Source: Physcomitrium patens (Eukaryota > Streptophyta > Bryopsida > Funariales > Funariaceae). Taken from it: DNA of 64,000 bases. The notes beneath the pieces are model-generated. The model was not told where the DNA came from. It saw only the letters and a program-made list of their open reading frames with translations, and did not search any database. Made by a program: the position numbers and the translations under genes. The stretch covers positions 4,156,538 through 4,220,537 of the forward strand of contig NC_037254.1 of NCBI RefSeq assembly GCF_000002425.4, given 5' to 3'. Below, one piece after another: positions 10,817 through 21,068 of this stretch (the first letter of the stretch is position 1; each line of letters begins with the position of its first letter).

Positions 10817-11367
10817 TGTCAAGGACAAGAACTCGATGAAAGCTAAAGAGTAAGTGAGACTTTTCTCAAGAAGAAATAGGACAAAATAGAAATATGTATA
10901 TTAAGAAAGAAACTGGAATGGCTATTGCCACAAGACAAGAAACTAAAGACTCTTGAACCTGGACTAGAAGCAAGAAAGGAGTTGACAAGAGTGAAGAAGC
11001 CTTCACTCTTGTCTCTATATATACTATCTAACTAGGGGCTACGTGGCGACGTTCTATAGGACCTCCAATATGTGTTGACTTTGTAGGACACATGCCTTGA
11101 CTTACAAGGCAAGTTTTTCTACGTGTGGGCCACATAGTTAGCTTGATCTTCAAGCTAACAACATGTGTGGCACATGGCCAACTTGTTGACCACGTTTTTA
11201 ATCCAAAAAGTCAATTAAAGACACCTATGAAGTCAAAGCAGCGTCTAGGAAGTTTCTAGGAAGCTTCTATATTAAATATTATACAATTAACTTACTTTTA
11301 TCTACTTTTACTTACTTCTACCTATTTCTATATATAATTATTAGCTTATATGATTATGGCCGTGACA
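10817..11367 (-). repeat. 3' LTR of element D
   Basis: 551 bp, ending TGTCACGGCC...TTGACA in element orientation. The polypurine tract (C-rich on plus, 11371-11377) is adjacent. Around 10920-10965 it carries the same short variant block as element B. Confidence 0.92.
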
Positions 11368-11408
11368 TTACCCCCCCTTTTAGAGACGAGTTCCACGAGG
11401 AGCGGTCA

Positions 11409-11831
11409 TCATATGTTGAGGAAATCTATGATGCGACGAATTGTATTTGCCACATACTCTGATCTCTGTTCTCTTCGAAGATGATTGATAGGGCCTCTCA
11501 ACCATCGGTAGTGTCCCATACCAGGGCGGGAAGACCACCCAGTTATTTGATCATTATTGAGGCCTTCATAACTTCCTTCGAATAGAATATTCGGAACACC
11601 ATCAGGAGTTGTTCCTACCTCTAGCAAAATCACCAAACATCGGGAGTCCCTTCCCAAATCGTGATACCAAACGCGTTGTATCTCACCATCTGTTCGAGGA
11701 AGAACATGTCGTTCTTGAAGATCTTCATCTCGATTGCGTCGTCTTGAAGGTTGTGACAATCGTAATGTCTCGTCCGGCAGGTCAGCAAACGAAGGTTCTT
11801 GAGTTGAATCTGCTGGTTGTTGGCTCTCCAT
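11409..11831 (-). CDS. ORF3 of element D: conserved 140-aa protein between pol and 3' LTR
   Basis: An intact 140-aa frame starting ATG at 11831 (MESQQPADSTQEPSF) and stopping 40 bp before the LTR, in the sense of the element. It starts about 95 nt after the pol stop. Residues 20-50 are acidic to Arg-rich, followed by a predicted-globular part with CLVILLEVG, then FEGSYEGL and the block GHYRWLRGPINHLRREQ near residues 105-122. No signal peptide or membrane segment is visible, so it is not an obvious envelope gene. The related ORF in element C shares GxxHYxWLxGPxNxLxREQ. I do not recognise the family; function unknown. Confidence 0.75.
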   Translation of the reverse strand: MESQQPADSTQEPSFADLPDETLRLSQPSRRRNRDEDLQERHVLPRTDGEIQRVWYHDLGRDSRCLVILLEVGTTPDGVPNILFEGSYEGLNNDQITGWSSRPGMGHYRWLRGPINHLRREQRSEYVANTIRRIIDFLNI

Positions 11832-11925
11832 CTAATTAGCGTCACAAATGCAAAGAAGTTACAAACAAGGATAGGAAATTGAATGTTGTCTTGCCTCAAT
11901 CTTGTCTCTTTTATAAGAGAGATTT

Positions 11926-14900
11926 TCATCTTGGTTTTGATAGATGTCGTTGATGAAAAACTTTGACTTTAGTTGATGCATTTGCTAGATTCCTGGATGG
12001 CTCCCATGTGCGTTCACTAATATCATATCCGCGCCAATGAACAAGATATTCCAGCTTATTTCGGCGCTACCTTGAGTCTAATATCTCTTCCACTTCAAAT
12101 TCTTCATTATTATCTACTTCTATAGGAGGCAGTGGCATTTGTCTTCTTCCTTGTATATCCACTGTCTTATATGGTTCAAGAAGAGATACGTGGAATACAG
12201 GATGGATCTTCATTGACTCTGGTAGATGTAACCGATATGCAACTGGGTTGATCTGTTCAGAAACAGAAAAGGGGCCAAGCCTACGATAGTCCAACTTGTC
12301 ACAAGGTCGAGTAGTCTTGATATTGCGACGAAGTAGCCATACCTTATCACCGACGTTGATCTGTGGTTGCTCCTTACGATATAGATCTGCGTCTATCTTT
12401 TGTCGTTCTTGAGCTTCCTTCAATTGTGTCTTCATTATTGCATGTAACTCTGACAACCGATTTGCCATATCTTCTGCTGCAGGATTATCAACTTTTGAAA
12501 AATCAAAAGTATCAAGTCGTGGATGATAGCCATAATTGGCAAAGAAAGGTGTTTGTTGCGTGGAAGAATGTACCGTATTATTATAAGCAAACTCTGCCAA
12601 TGGCAGAAGGGTTGTCCAATCATCTTGTTGGTAGTTGATAGTACACCTTAAATATTGCTCCAAGACTTGGTTTACGCGCTCTGTTTGTCCATCAGTTTGA
12701 GGATGAAAAGCCGAAGATAGTTTTATGTCCACTTTTAAAATCTTGAAAAGGGTCCTCCAAAATCTTGACACAAATTGAGTTCCCCTATCCGATATGATAT
12801 CTTTAGGTAATCCATGATAGCGATAGATATTATCAATGAAAAGCTTAGCTGTTTCTTCACCTGTGATAGATTTTGTACATGGCACAAAATGTGCCATCTT
12901 GGTGAAACGATCTACTATCACAAATATAGAATCATAAGATCTTGAGCTTGGAAGATCTGTGATGAAATCCATAGAAACAGAAGACCATGGTTGTTCTGGT
13001 ATAGGTAATGGCTGAAGAAGTCCGTAAGGTCGATGACGAGGAATTTTTGATCTTGAACAAATATCACATGATTGTACAAAGTCTTTGACTGACTTCCACA
13101 TTTGTGGCCACCATAAATCTCTTGATATGAGTTCCAAAGTCTTATTATATCCAAAGTGCCCTGCTGTTGGAAAGTCATGACGTGCTTGAAGAACACGTAA
13201 ACGTGCTTCTCCTTCTGGAACATATAGGCGTCCTTCAAAATATAATAGATTATTCTTGAACTCAAACTTAGAAGGATCATGAGACTTGGAAGAATTATTC
13301 TCGATATCATAAACAAGAGGGTTTGAGGACATACTCGACTGGATTTGCTTGAGAAAAGTTGAATCAACAGTCAATGTTGATTTCATTGCTCGGAGATGAA
13401 ATTGCTCCGGTTTCAAGAGGACCGTTCTTTGTTGCTCAAAAGCTGCATCTCCTTCTTTTAGTACAAAATAAGAACGTCTAGATAGGGCATCGGATAAACC
13501 TTGTTGTTTTCCTGGCCGATAAGTGATAATGAACTCAAATCTTGACAAAAACATACTCCAACGAGCTTGACGACGATTCAACACGCGTGCTGACATAAAA
13601 TACTCGAGGTTCTTGTGATCTGTATACACAGTGACTAGACTAGAAGCGCCTTCTAGATAATGACGCCATTCTTGAAAAGAATCCACGATCACAAGAAGTT
13701 CTTTATTGTGGATCTCATAATCGATCTTGGTTGCTGAGAATTATCTTGAATGGAAAGCTATCAGATGAAGTTTGACATCTGTTCCCATTTGTGATAAAAC
13801 TGCACCCAAGGCAAAATCTGATGCATCTGTTTCCATAAAAAATGCCTTGGAAAAGTCAACACGATATAAGACTGGTGCAGAGACAAACGATGTCTTCAAG
13901 GCTTCAAATGCTGCTTCCGCTTCTTGATTCCATTGAAATTTATCTTTACTAGTCAAGCGTGTAAGTGGAGCTGCAACTCGTGAGAAATCTTTGATGAAGA
14001 TCCGATAGTAATTCGCAAATCCCAAGAAACATTGAACATCTCTTACTGTCCTTGGAATCTTCCAATCCACGATTGTTTGGACTTTCTTAGAATCCATCAT
14101 GAGACCATCATTTGAAATGATGTATCCTAAAAAGTCAACTTGAGTAGTGTGAAATACACACTTTTCCATCTTGGCGTACAATCCTGCATCTCTAAGTTTT
14201 TGTAATACTTGACGAACATGTATTTCATGTTCTTCGACGTTCTTGGAATAGATCAGGATATCGTCTAGATAGCAGACGACAAAATTATCTAAGAATTCAC
14301 GAAATACATCATTCATGAGATGTTGAAAAGCAGTTGGTGCATTCGTGAGTCCAAAGGGCATGACATTATATTCGAAATGTCCATACCTGGTTCGAAACGC
14401 AGTCTTCCATTCATCTCCTTCTTTGATCCGTACTAGATTATATGCTCCTCTTAGATCTATTTTTGTATAGATCTTAGCTTGATTCAACTGGTCAAGGAGT
14501 CCTGATATCAAAGATAATGGATACCTGTTCTTGATTGTGATCTTGTTGAGTCCTCGATAATCAACACACATTCGTAAAGATCCATCTTTTTTCTTTACGA
14601 ATAGAATTGGAGCTCCTGCTGGAGATTTTGAATGGCGTATGAAATTCTTCGCTAAATTCTCATCAATATATGTCTTGAGTTCAGCCATCTCATCTTGCGA
14701 TAAACTGTAAATTGGTCCAAATGGTGGCTGAGTTCCTTCCTTGAGGTCGATTGAACAATCATATGGGCGATGCTCAGGAAGAATATCTGCATTCTTTTTC
14801 TCAAAAACGTCTTGATACTCCTGATATTGACTTGGAATGCCACTTGAAGTCTTTACGTTTTCAGAAATAGGTGCAGCATAAATAGCAAAAGTTGATCCTT

Positions 14901-15419
14901 CTTTTGCTGCGTGTATAAATGCTTTTACACCTATCAGTGCGAGTTTTACTATACTAGACTTATAATTTTTTACTTGGTTGGTAGAACTATTAATAACGCT
15001 CTTGGAAAAGTCAAGTTTACGTGAATTCCAATCTATTCGAGGGTTATATTTTTCTAGCCAGGATAAACCTAAAATAATTGGATTGGACGGGGATTTAATT
15101 ATGTTAAAAGCTATGTAGCTATCATGACCGTCTATTGTTACTTTTATAGGATGAGTTTCATGAGTGACATCTCCAAAAGACAAGGGACGACCATCTATGA
15201 CTTCTACATGTACTGGTTTAGGTTTCTGTACAAAAGGTATTTTACGACTTTTAACAAATTGTTCATCTAAAAAACATGCTGAGGCTCCCGAATCTAATAA
15301 AGCAGAGGCTTTGTAATTCTTAGGTCCTAAATATAAGTCTATTATAAAACAAGGAGAGGGTTCTGAGGAGAGGATAGGACCTTCATTAGGAATTGTACAA
15401 GGTTCCAGCTGCACGGTCC
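11926..15419 (-). pseudogene. Pol of element D, nearly complete but with stops
   Basis: From the 5' end of the element: protease with [11 protein letters not shown] intact (about 15300); RT with [11 protein letters not shown] (about 14255); RNase H METDASDFALG (about 13820); integrase with H-H-C-C region (HDFPTAGHFGYNK, then CDICSRSK) and the core acidic residues in SMDFITDLP, ISDRGTQF and GQTERVNQ; chromodomain EEFEVEEILDSR then LEYLVHW. Breaks: TAA at 13741-13743 in RNase H (shared with B) and TAG at about 12064 in the chromodomain. All catalytic residues that I can see are present. Confidence 0.88.
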
Positions 15420-16424
15420 CTATTGTAGCTGGACGAATCCGTTTTCCGACATGATGTCTTCTTTGACCGTCGTACCCCTCATTTTATAGTTGCGTTGTTT
15501 CTTTGGACAATGTTGAGCAGTGTGCTTAGGTTCTCCGCAATATAAACATAATCCTTCTTAACGACGACGAATCTTTTCTTGCTCAATTAGAGGTTTAAAA
15601 CGTACCGCGTCAATTTGCATGTCTTCTACTTCCGAATGTACGTTTGGCAAAGATGTTGATGTTGCCATTGAGTAATAACATTGAGGTTTCCGTGAATGAT
15701 TCTCAGATCAAAATTCAAAAAGTCGATTATCACATTTTACCGCAAAATCGATTGCTTGACTCAAAGTTTGAGGATCAGGTAAGTTGAGCATCAATTTCTT
15801 TACTTCGTATTGCAATCCATAGAGAAATTGACTAATGAGTGCAGCATCATCCCACTTGATGTCAATTGCAAGTTGTCGAAATTGTGAAGCATATACTGTT
15901 ACTGAGCGATTTCCTTGTCGCAGAATTCGGATCTTATTTGTTGCAACATGAGTTGCATCGTGTTCACCATACATAGATCGAAACTCCGCCAAAAAAGCTT
16001 CCAAATTGTCCAATATTGGATTTTGTTGTTCAAGAAAAGACGAAAACCACGATAATGCAGAACCAGAAAGTAGAGTGCCAATAAACCTGACTTGTGATCC
16101 TGGAGTTGGATAGCTTTGCGGTTGAAGTTCAATTGCCAATTGTACTTGATTGATGAACCCTCGAAACTTTGATCTCGTACCATCAAATTTTTCAGGTAAG
16201 GCAGTTCTTGATTCTCTTGTGCTTATAGGGTGTTGTACAATTGGAGAAGGAACGTGATTTGTTGTAGATGTTGAAGCAGCTCCGATCATCTCTATATCTC
16301 CACTTTCTGCTATTCTTGTTCTTTCCTGTGTTGGTGAATTGATTTGATGCATCGCAAGCATTAACTCCCTCATTTGCTCTTGCATTTGTGCCATTGCACT
16401 CTTCATTTCAACAAGCTCTGCCAT
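15420..16424 (-). pseudogene. Gag of element D with two internal stops
   Basis: ATG at 16424 (MAELVEMKSAMAQMQ, a coiled-coil-like N-terminus). The capsid part is open to TGA at 15708-15710 (after NRLFEF). A second stop, TAA, precedes the knuckle (EGLCLYCGEPKHTAQHCPKK, normal CCHC). The gene ends in TAG at 15420-15422. Both internal stops are at the same places in element B. The heptamer G GAA AAC is at 15441-15447 on the minus strand. Confidence 0.85.
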
Positions 16425-16604
16425 AATGACACTAAAAAGAAAAATTTGTTTGATATTGCTCAAGACAAAAGAAAAGAAAGACTTGATAACAAAGAAGATA
16501 CTAAGAACAATATCAGTTTAGAAGTGGGTAATCCGCAAACTTCTAATACGCTTATGTCTTGTCAAGAGAAAGGGGTAATCCACTCTTACTCAAGAAAAAA
16601 CAAA

Positions 16605-16636
16605 GCTCTGATATTGTAAGTGTACTCTTGTCAATC
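16605..16636 (-). promoter_or_regulatory. Primer region of element D
   Basis: Just inside the 5' LTR, TTGACAAGAGTA (minus; plus 16623-16634) is complementary at 11 of 12 positions to the predicted RNA start CACTCTTGTCAA (minus; plus 16803-16814). The TATCAGAGC motif follows at about 16605-16613. Confidence 0.55.
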
Positions 16637-17188
16637 TGTCAAGGACAAGAAGTCGATGAAAGCTAAAGAGTAAGTGAGACTTTTCTCAAGAAGAAATAGG
16701 ACAAAATAGAAATATGTATATTAAGAAAGAAACTGGAATGGCTATTGCCAAAATACAAGAAAACTAGAGACCCTTGAAACTAGACTAGAAGCAAGAAAGG
16801 AGTTGACAAGAGTGAAGAAGCCTTCACTCTTGTCTCTATATATACTATCTAACTAGGGGCTACGTGGCGACGTTCTATAGGACCTCCAATATGTGTTGAC
16901 TTTGTAGGACACATGCCTTGACTTACAAGGCAAGTTTTTCTACGTGTGGGCCACATAGTTAGCTTGATCTTCAAGCTAACAACATGTGTGGCACATGGCC
17001 AACTTGTTGACCACGTTTCTAATCCAAAAAGTCAATTAAAGACACCTATGAAGTCAAAGTAGCGTCTAGGAAGTTTCTAGGAAGCTTCTATATTAAATAT
17101 TATAGAATTAACTTACTTTTATCTACTTTTACTTACTTCTACCTATTTCTATATGTAATTATTAGCTTACATGATTATGGCCGTGACA
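16637..17188 (-). repeat. 5' LTR of element D
   Basis: 552 bp. It is near-identical to the 3' LTR except for a cluster of about nine differences at 16746-16788, where it matches the LTR type of element E rather than that of B. Confidence 0.92.
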
Positions 17189-20096
17189 GTATACCGGAGC
17201 AATATAAGGATTTTAAAGACGTATTTCAAAAGAAAAATGCCAACATGCTACCGGAACACAGACCATATGATTGCGCCATAGACTTGCAGGAAGGAGCACA
17301 ACCGCCTTTTGGCCCAATCTATAATCTATCGCAGACGGAGTTGGCGGAATTGCGAAAGTACATCGACGAGAATCTAGCCAAGAACTTCATCCATCATTCA
17401 AAATCGTCAGTTGGAGCACCCATCTTATTTGTGAAGGAGAAAGATGGCTCATTGCGGATGTGCATGGACTATCGAGGCCTCAAGAAGGTAACAAAGAAGA
17501 ATCGTTAGCCATTACCCTTGATTTCTGGTCTCTTAGAACAACTTGGACGTGCAAGGATCTTTACAAAAATTGATCTAAGGGGAGCTTACAACCTCGTACG
17601 AATGAAGGAAGGAGATGAGTGGAAGACAGTGTTCCGTATAAGGTATGGCCATTTTGAGTATAATGTCATGCCCTTTCGTCTTACCAATGCTCCAGCGGTC
17701 TTTCAACATATGATGAATGACATTTTCCAAGAGCACCTTGATAATTTTGTTGTCATCTATTTGGATGATATTTTGATATTCTCCAAAAATGAGGAAGAAC
17801 ATGAAAAATACGTTTGTTTGGTCTTGAAAAAACTACGCGAGCGAGGACTATATGCCAAATTAGAGAAGTGTTTATTTCACCAAATAGAGATGGAGTTTTT
17901 GGGGTTCGTTGCGACTACGAAAGGCTTGAAGATGGACCCCAAGAAGGTAGAAGCAATTGTGTCTTGGGAGGCTCCAAAGACGGTTAGAGACGTACAATGC
18001 TTTCTTGGTTTTGCCAACTTCTATCGGATCTTTATCAAGAATTACTGTCAAGTTGCTGCTCCTCTCACTCAGTTGACATACAAGGATAAGCTGGAATGGG
18101 GATCTCTAGCAGAGAAGGCGTTTCAAAACCTGAAGACCACATTTACTACGCCTCCAATCTTGGTACATCCAGACTTTATAAAGGCCTTCTATTTAGAAAC
18201 TGATGCTTCGGATTTTACTTTGAGAGCTGTACTTTCACAAATGGGAGAAGACAAGAAGCTCCATCCGATTGCATTCTATTCTCGAAAGTTCTCTGCTATT
18301 GAAATCAATTATGAGATCTACGATAAAGAACTTCTTGCTATAGTGGATTCTTTCCAAGAATGGCATCACTTTCTTGAAGGAGCTGCCATCTAGTGACCGT
18401 ATACAGAGATCACAAGAATTTGGAGTATTTCATGTCAGCTCAAGTTCTAAATCGACGTCAAGCTCGATGGAGTATGTTGCTATCTAGGTTCGATTTTATT
18501 ATCACTTATCGACCTGGAAAGCAGCAAGGACTATCTGATGCCTTATCGAGGAGATCGTATCTTATACCAAAGGCTGGAGAAGTAGCGTTTGATCAACAAT
18601 GTACGACATTGTTGAAGCCAGAGCAATTTCAGCTTTGCGCTACTATTATGCCAATTGATGCTGACTTCCTGAATCAGGTACGTGCCGTAACCATTGAAGA
18701 TTCAGTAGCCATTGATATTAAGCAGCGTGCCAATGACGACAAGTTCAAAGTGGAGGGAGATCTTTTATACCTTGAGGAGCGGTTATATATTCCAAAAGGA
18801 CCAGCACGACTCCGAGTTCTTCAATCTTGCCACGATTTTCCAGCTGTGGGACATTTTGGATTCAACAAGACCTTGGAGCTTATTTCTCGAGATTTTTGGT
18901 GGCCCCAAATGTGAAAGGATGTGAAAGATTTTGTCCTCTCCTTTGACATCTCTTCAAGATCCAAGAATCCTCGACATCACCCTTATGGACTCCTACAGCC
19001 ATTGCCGATTCCACGTCGACCATGGTCTTCAATTTCTATGGACTTCATCACGGACCTGCCATCATCGAACTCATTTGACAACATCTTTGTTGTGGTAGAT
19101 CGGCTTACAAAAATGGCACACTTTGTGCCTTGCAAAAAGGCATCGTCCAGTGAAGTCACAGCAAGACTCTTTCTCGATAATAAATATGGATATCATGGAT
19201 TATCAGATGATATCGTATCAGATCGAGGAACCCAGTTCGTATCGAAGTTTTAGAGATCTCTCTTTGAGATATTGAAGGTGGATATCAAGCTTTCTTCGGC
19301 TTTTCATCCTCAAACTGACGGTCAAACGGAATGGATGAACCAAGTCTTGGAACAATACTTACGATGCAGCATCAACTATTAGTAAGACGATTGGACCATA
19401 TATCTGCCACTAGCCAAGTTTGCATATAACAACACCCTCCATGCGTCGACTCAATACACACCATTCTTTTCCAACTATGGGTATCATCCAAAGCTTGATT
19501 TATTGAGTCCATCAACAAATAACAATCCAGCAGCTGAAGGATTTGCGAAACAACTATTAGAGCTTCAAAATACATTGAAGCTTCAATTACAATCCGCTCA
19601 AGAATCCTACAAGGCGTCTGTAGATAGATTTCGGAATCAAGCACCTACTTTCAAAATTGGAGATAAAGCATGGCTTCTTCGACGGAATATCAAGACCAAG
19701 CGACCATGTGATAAGTTGGACTATCAAAGATTGGGACCATTTATCATCCAAAAGCAAATCAATCCAGTGGCATACCGTCTGGAATTACCAGTTTCTATGA
19801 AGGTATATCCAGTCTTTCATGTTTCTTTGTTGGAGCCTTATCGAGAGTCATCTTTTCCTGGAAGAGTGCAATGTCCGCCACCTAGTATTGAGATCGAGAA
19901 CCACGAGGAATACGAGGTTGAAAAGGTGCTAGATTCTCGGCGAAGGTGGGGCAAGTTGGAGTATCTTGTTTATTGGTGCGGCTACAACATTAATGAGCGA
20001 ACGTGGGAGCCAGCTGAAAATCTCACCAATGCGCCGTAAAAGGTACAGGAGTTTCATCAACAATATCCTCATAAATCTAAGCCGATTCGACAATAG
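17189..20096 (+). pseudogene. RT-RNase H-integrase-chromodomain part of pol, element C
   Basis: This continues pol of C after insertion D. RT has VIYLDDILIFS (about 17755) and RNase H has LETDASDF (about 18197). Integrase has HDFPAVGHFGFNKT, but the zinc CxxC reads FDIS, and the core motifs SMDFITDLP and VSDRGTQF are present while TER reads TEW. The chromodomain is at about 19890-20030. Stops include TAG 17506, TAG 18391, TGA 18912, TAG 19250 and TAA 20037. The natural end appears to be TAG 20094-20096. Confidence 0.88.
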
Positions 20097-20228
20097 CTTC
20101 TTTCTGAAGCTTGTTCACCTAAGAATATAAGAAAGGGGGAGAGCACCACCAAAATTCATAGTTGATGTAGTTATTTTCTCCAAGATAAAATAGAATTTTT
20201 TCAGTAGCCATAGTATTGGTCTTTCGAT

Positions 20229-20582
20229 ATGGATAGCCAAGAGATAGATACTATGCTAGTCAAATTATCTCAACCAACTAGTTCACGAAGGCGACCCCGA
20301 GATGAAGAACCACCTGTACCACGACGACGACGGAGGATACCAAATAACCGATCACTGGTGATTGTATTTGAGTCCGATTCTGCTTACGATGGTCAACCAG
20401 AAGGCATATTTGCAGGACAATTTTACAATGAAGACATGGAAGTTCATGCTTGGTCAGAAGTTGAAGGAGTGAGCCACTATCATTGGCTTCAAGGGCCGAT
20501 GAACTACTTATCTCGTGAACAACAGTTGGAGTTCATTGCAGACGTTATGCAACAGATCTTCATTTTCTTACGTTGGTATTGA
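20229..20582 (+). CDS. ORF3 of element C: 117-aa protein between pol and 3' LTR
   Basis: Intact 117-aa ORF starting ATG at 20229 (MDSQEIDTMLVKLSQ) and stopping about 48 bp before the LTR. It has an Arg-rich patch at residues 20-40 (PRRRRRIP), then SLVIVFESD, FAGQFYNED and HYHWLQGPMNYLSREQQLEF. It is collinear with the 140-aa ORF3 of element D, with shared residues concentrated in HYxWLxGPxNxLxREQxxExxA and an LVI strand. It stays open while gag and pol of the same element carry many stops. No recognised family; function unknown. Confidence 0.72.
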   Translation: MDSQEIDTMLVKLSQPTSSRRRPRDEEPPVPRRRRRIPNNRSLVIVFESDSAYDGQPEGIFAGQFYNEDMEVHAWSEVEGVSHYHWLQGPMNYLSREQQLEFIADVMQQIFIFLRWY

Positions 20583-20615
20583 TTGACAACATTGCTTCTC
20601 AGAGACCTTGAAGCT

Positions 20616-20626
20616 AAAGGAGGGGG
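20616..20626 (+). promoter_or_regulatory. Polypurine tract of element C
   Basis: AAAGGAGGGGG, three bases before the 3' LTR; the expected primer for plus-strand DNA synthesis. Confidence 0.75.
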
Positions 20627-20629
20627 TGA

Positions 20630-21068
20630 TGTTAGGGACATAGTCCTTAGAACCTTCTAGAGACAAGTTTCTAGAACCTTCTAGACACAAGTTTTTAGAA
20701 CCTTCTAGAGACAAGCTTCTAGAACCTTCTAGAAGCAAGTCTTTGGAACCTTCTAGAAGCTTCCTAGTTGGTAGAAGATGTTAGCGACATAGTCCTTAGA
20801 ACCTTCTAAAGATAAGTTTCTAGAACCTTCTAGAAGCAAGTCTCTGGAACCCTCTAGAAGCTTCCTAGTTGATAGAAGTTGCTTGAGAAGCTTCCTAAAT
20901 AGGAGTATATATTGGAATCGAGGCTGAAGAGTTCTTCAATCTCGACAACACATCTCTTGGAGCTCTAGCTCACCTCTCTGGTGTTGTTCTCATCTGATTA
21001 ATCTAGTTCTTGTCAGTTCTTCTTGAACTTCTTATTAGACTCGAGTCTGTATTTCTGTGTCCGTGACA
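20630..21068 (+). repeat. 3' LTR of element C
   Basis: 439 bp. It has the same duplicated start (TGTTAGGGACA, then TGTTAGCGACA) and heat-shock-type GAAnnTTC units as the 5' LTR, with two fewer 24-bp repeats. Confidence 0.9.

Larger units (their letters stand above)
10817..17188 (-). mobile_element. Element D: Ty3/gypsy chromovirus nested in C
   Basis: 6372 bp, minus strand, with an exact GTATA target duplication (10812-10816, 17189-17193). LTRs are 10817-11367 (3') and 16637-17188 (5'). It is nearly identical to element B across gag, pol and ORF3, so it is one of the youngest insertions here. Gag and pol carry stops that are shared with B. ORF3 is intact. Confidence 0.93.
8449..21068 (+). 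mobile_element. Element C: second Ty3/gypsy chromovirus family, split by element D
   Basis: LTRs at 8449-8935 and 20630-21068 start TGTTAGGGACA and end CCGTGACA. The target duplication AGAAC is exact (8444-8448 and 21069-21073). The LTR sequence is unrelated to that of A, B, D and E, and the proteins are clearly diverged, so this is a separate family. Order: LTR, leader, gag, pol, ORF3, polypurine tract, LTR. Element D (10817-17188) splits pol between protease and RT. Without D it would be about 6.2 kb. Confidence 0.92.

Noticed and set aside
12363..12638. 91-aa antisense ORF repeated in D, B and E integrase (also at 48333 and 61038)
   Set aside because: It recurs only because the sense integrase sequence is conserved; it is the shadow frame of pol.
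16605..16617. Standard tRNA-iMet primer binding site
   Set aside because: Only TATCAGAGC matches; TGG is missing and the motif is over 20 nt from the LTR in A, B, C and D. Kept only as an alternative to self-priming.
20229..20582. ORF3 as an envelope gene
   Set aside because: Position fits, but there is no signal peptide, transmembrane segment or glycosylation-rich ectodomain, and 117-140 aa is far too short.
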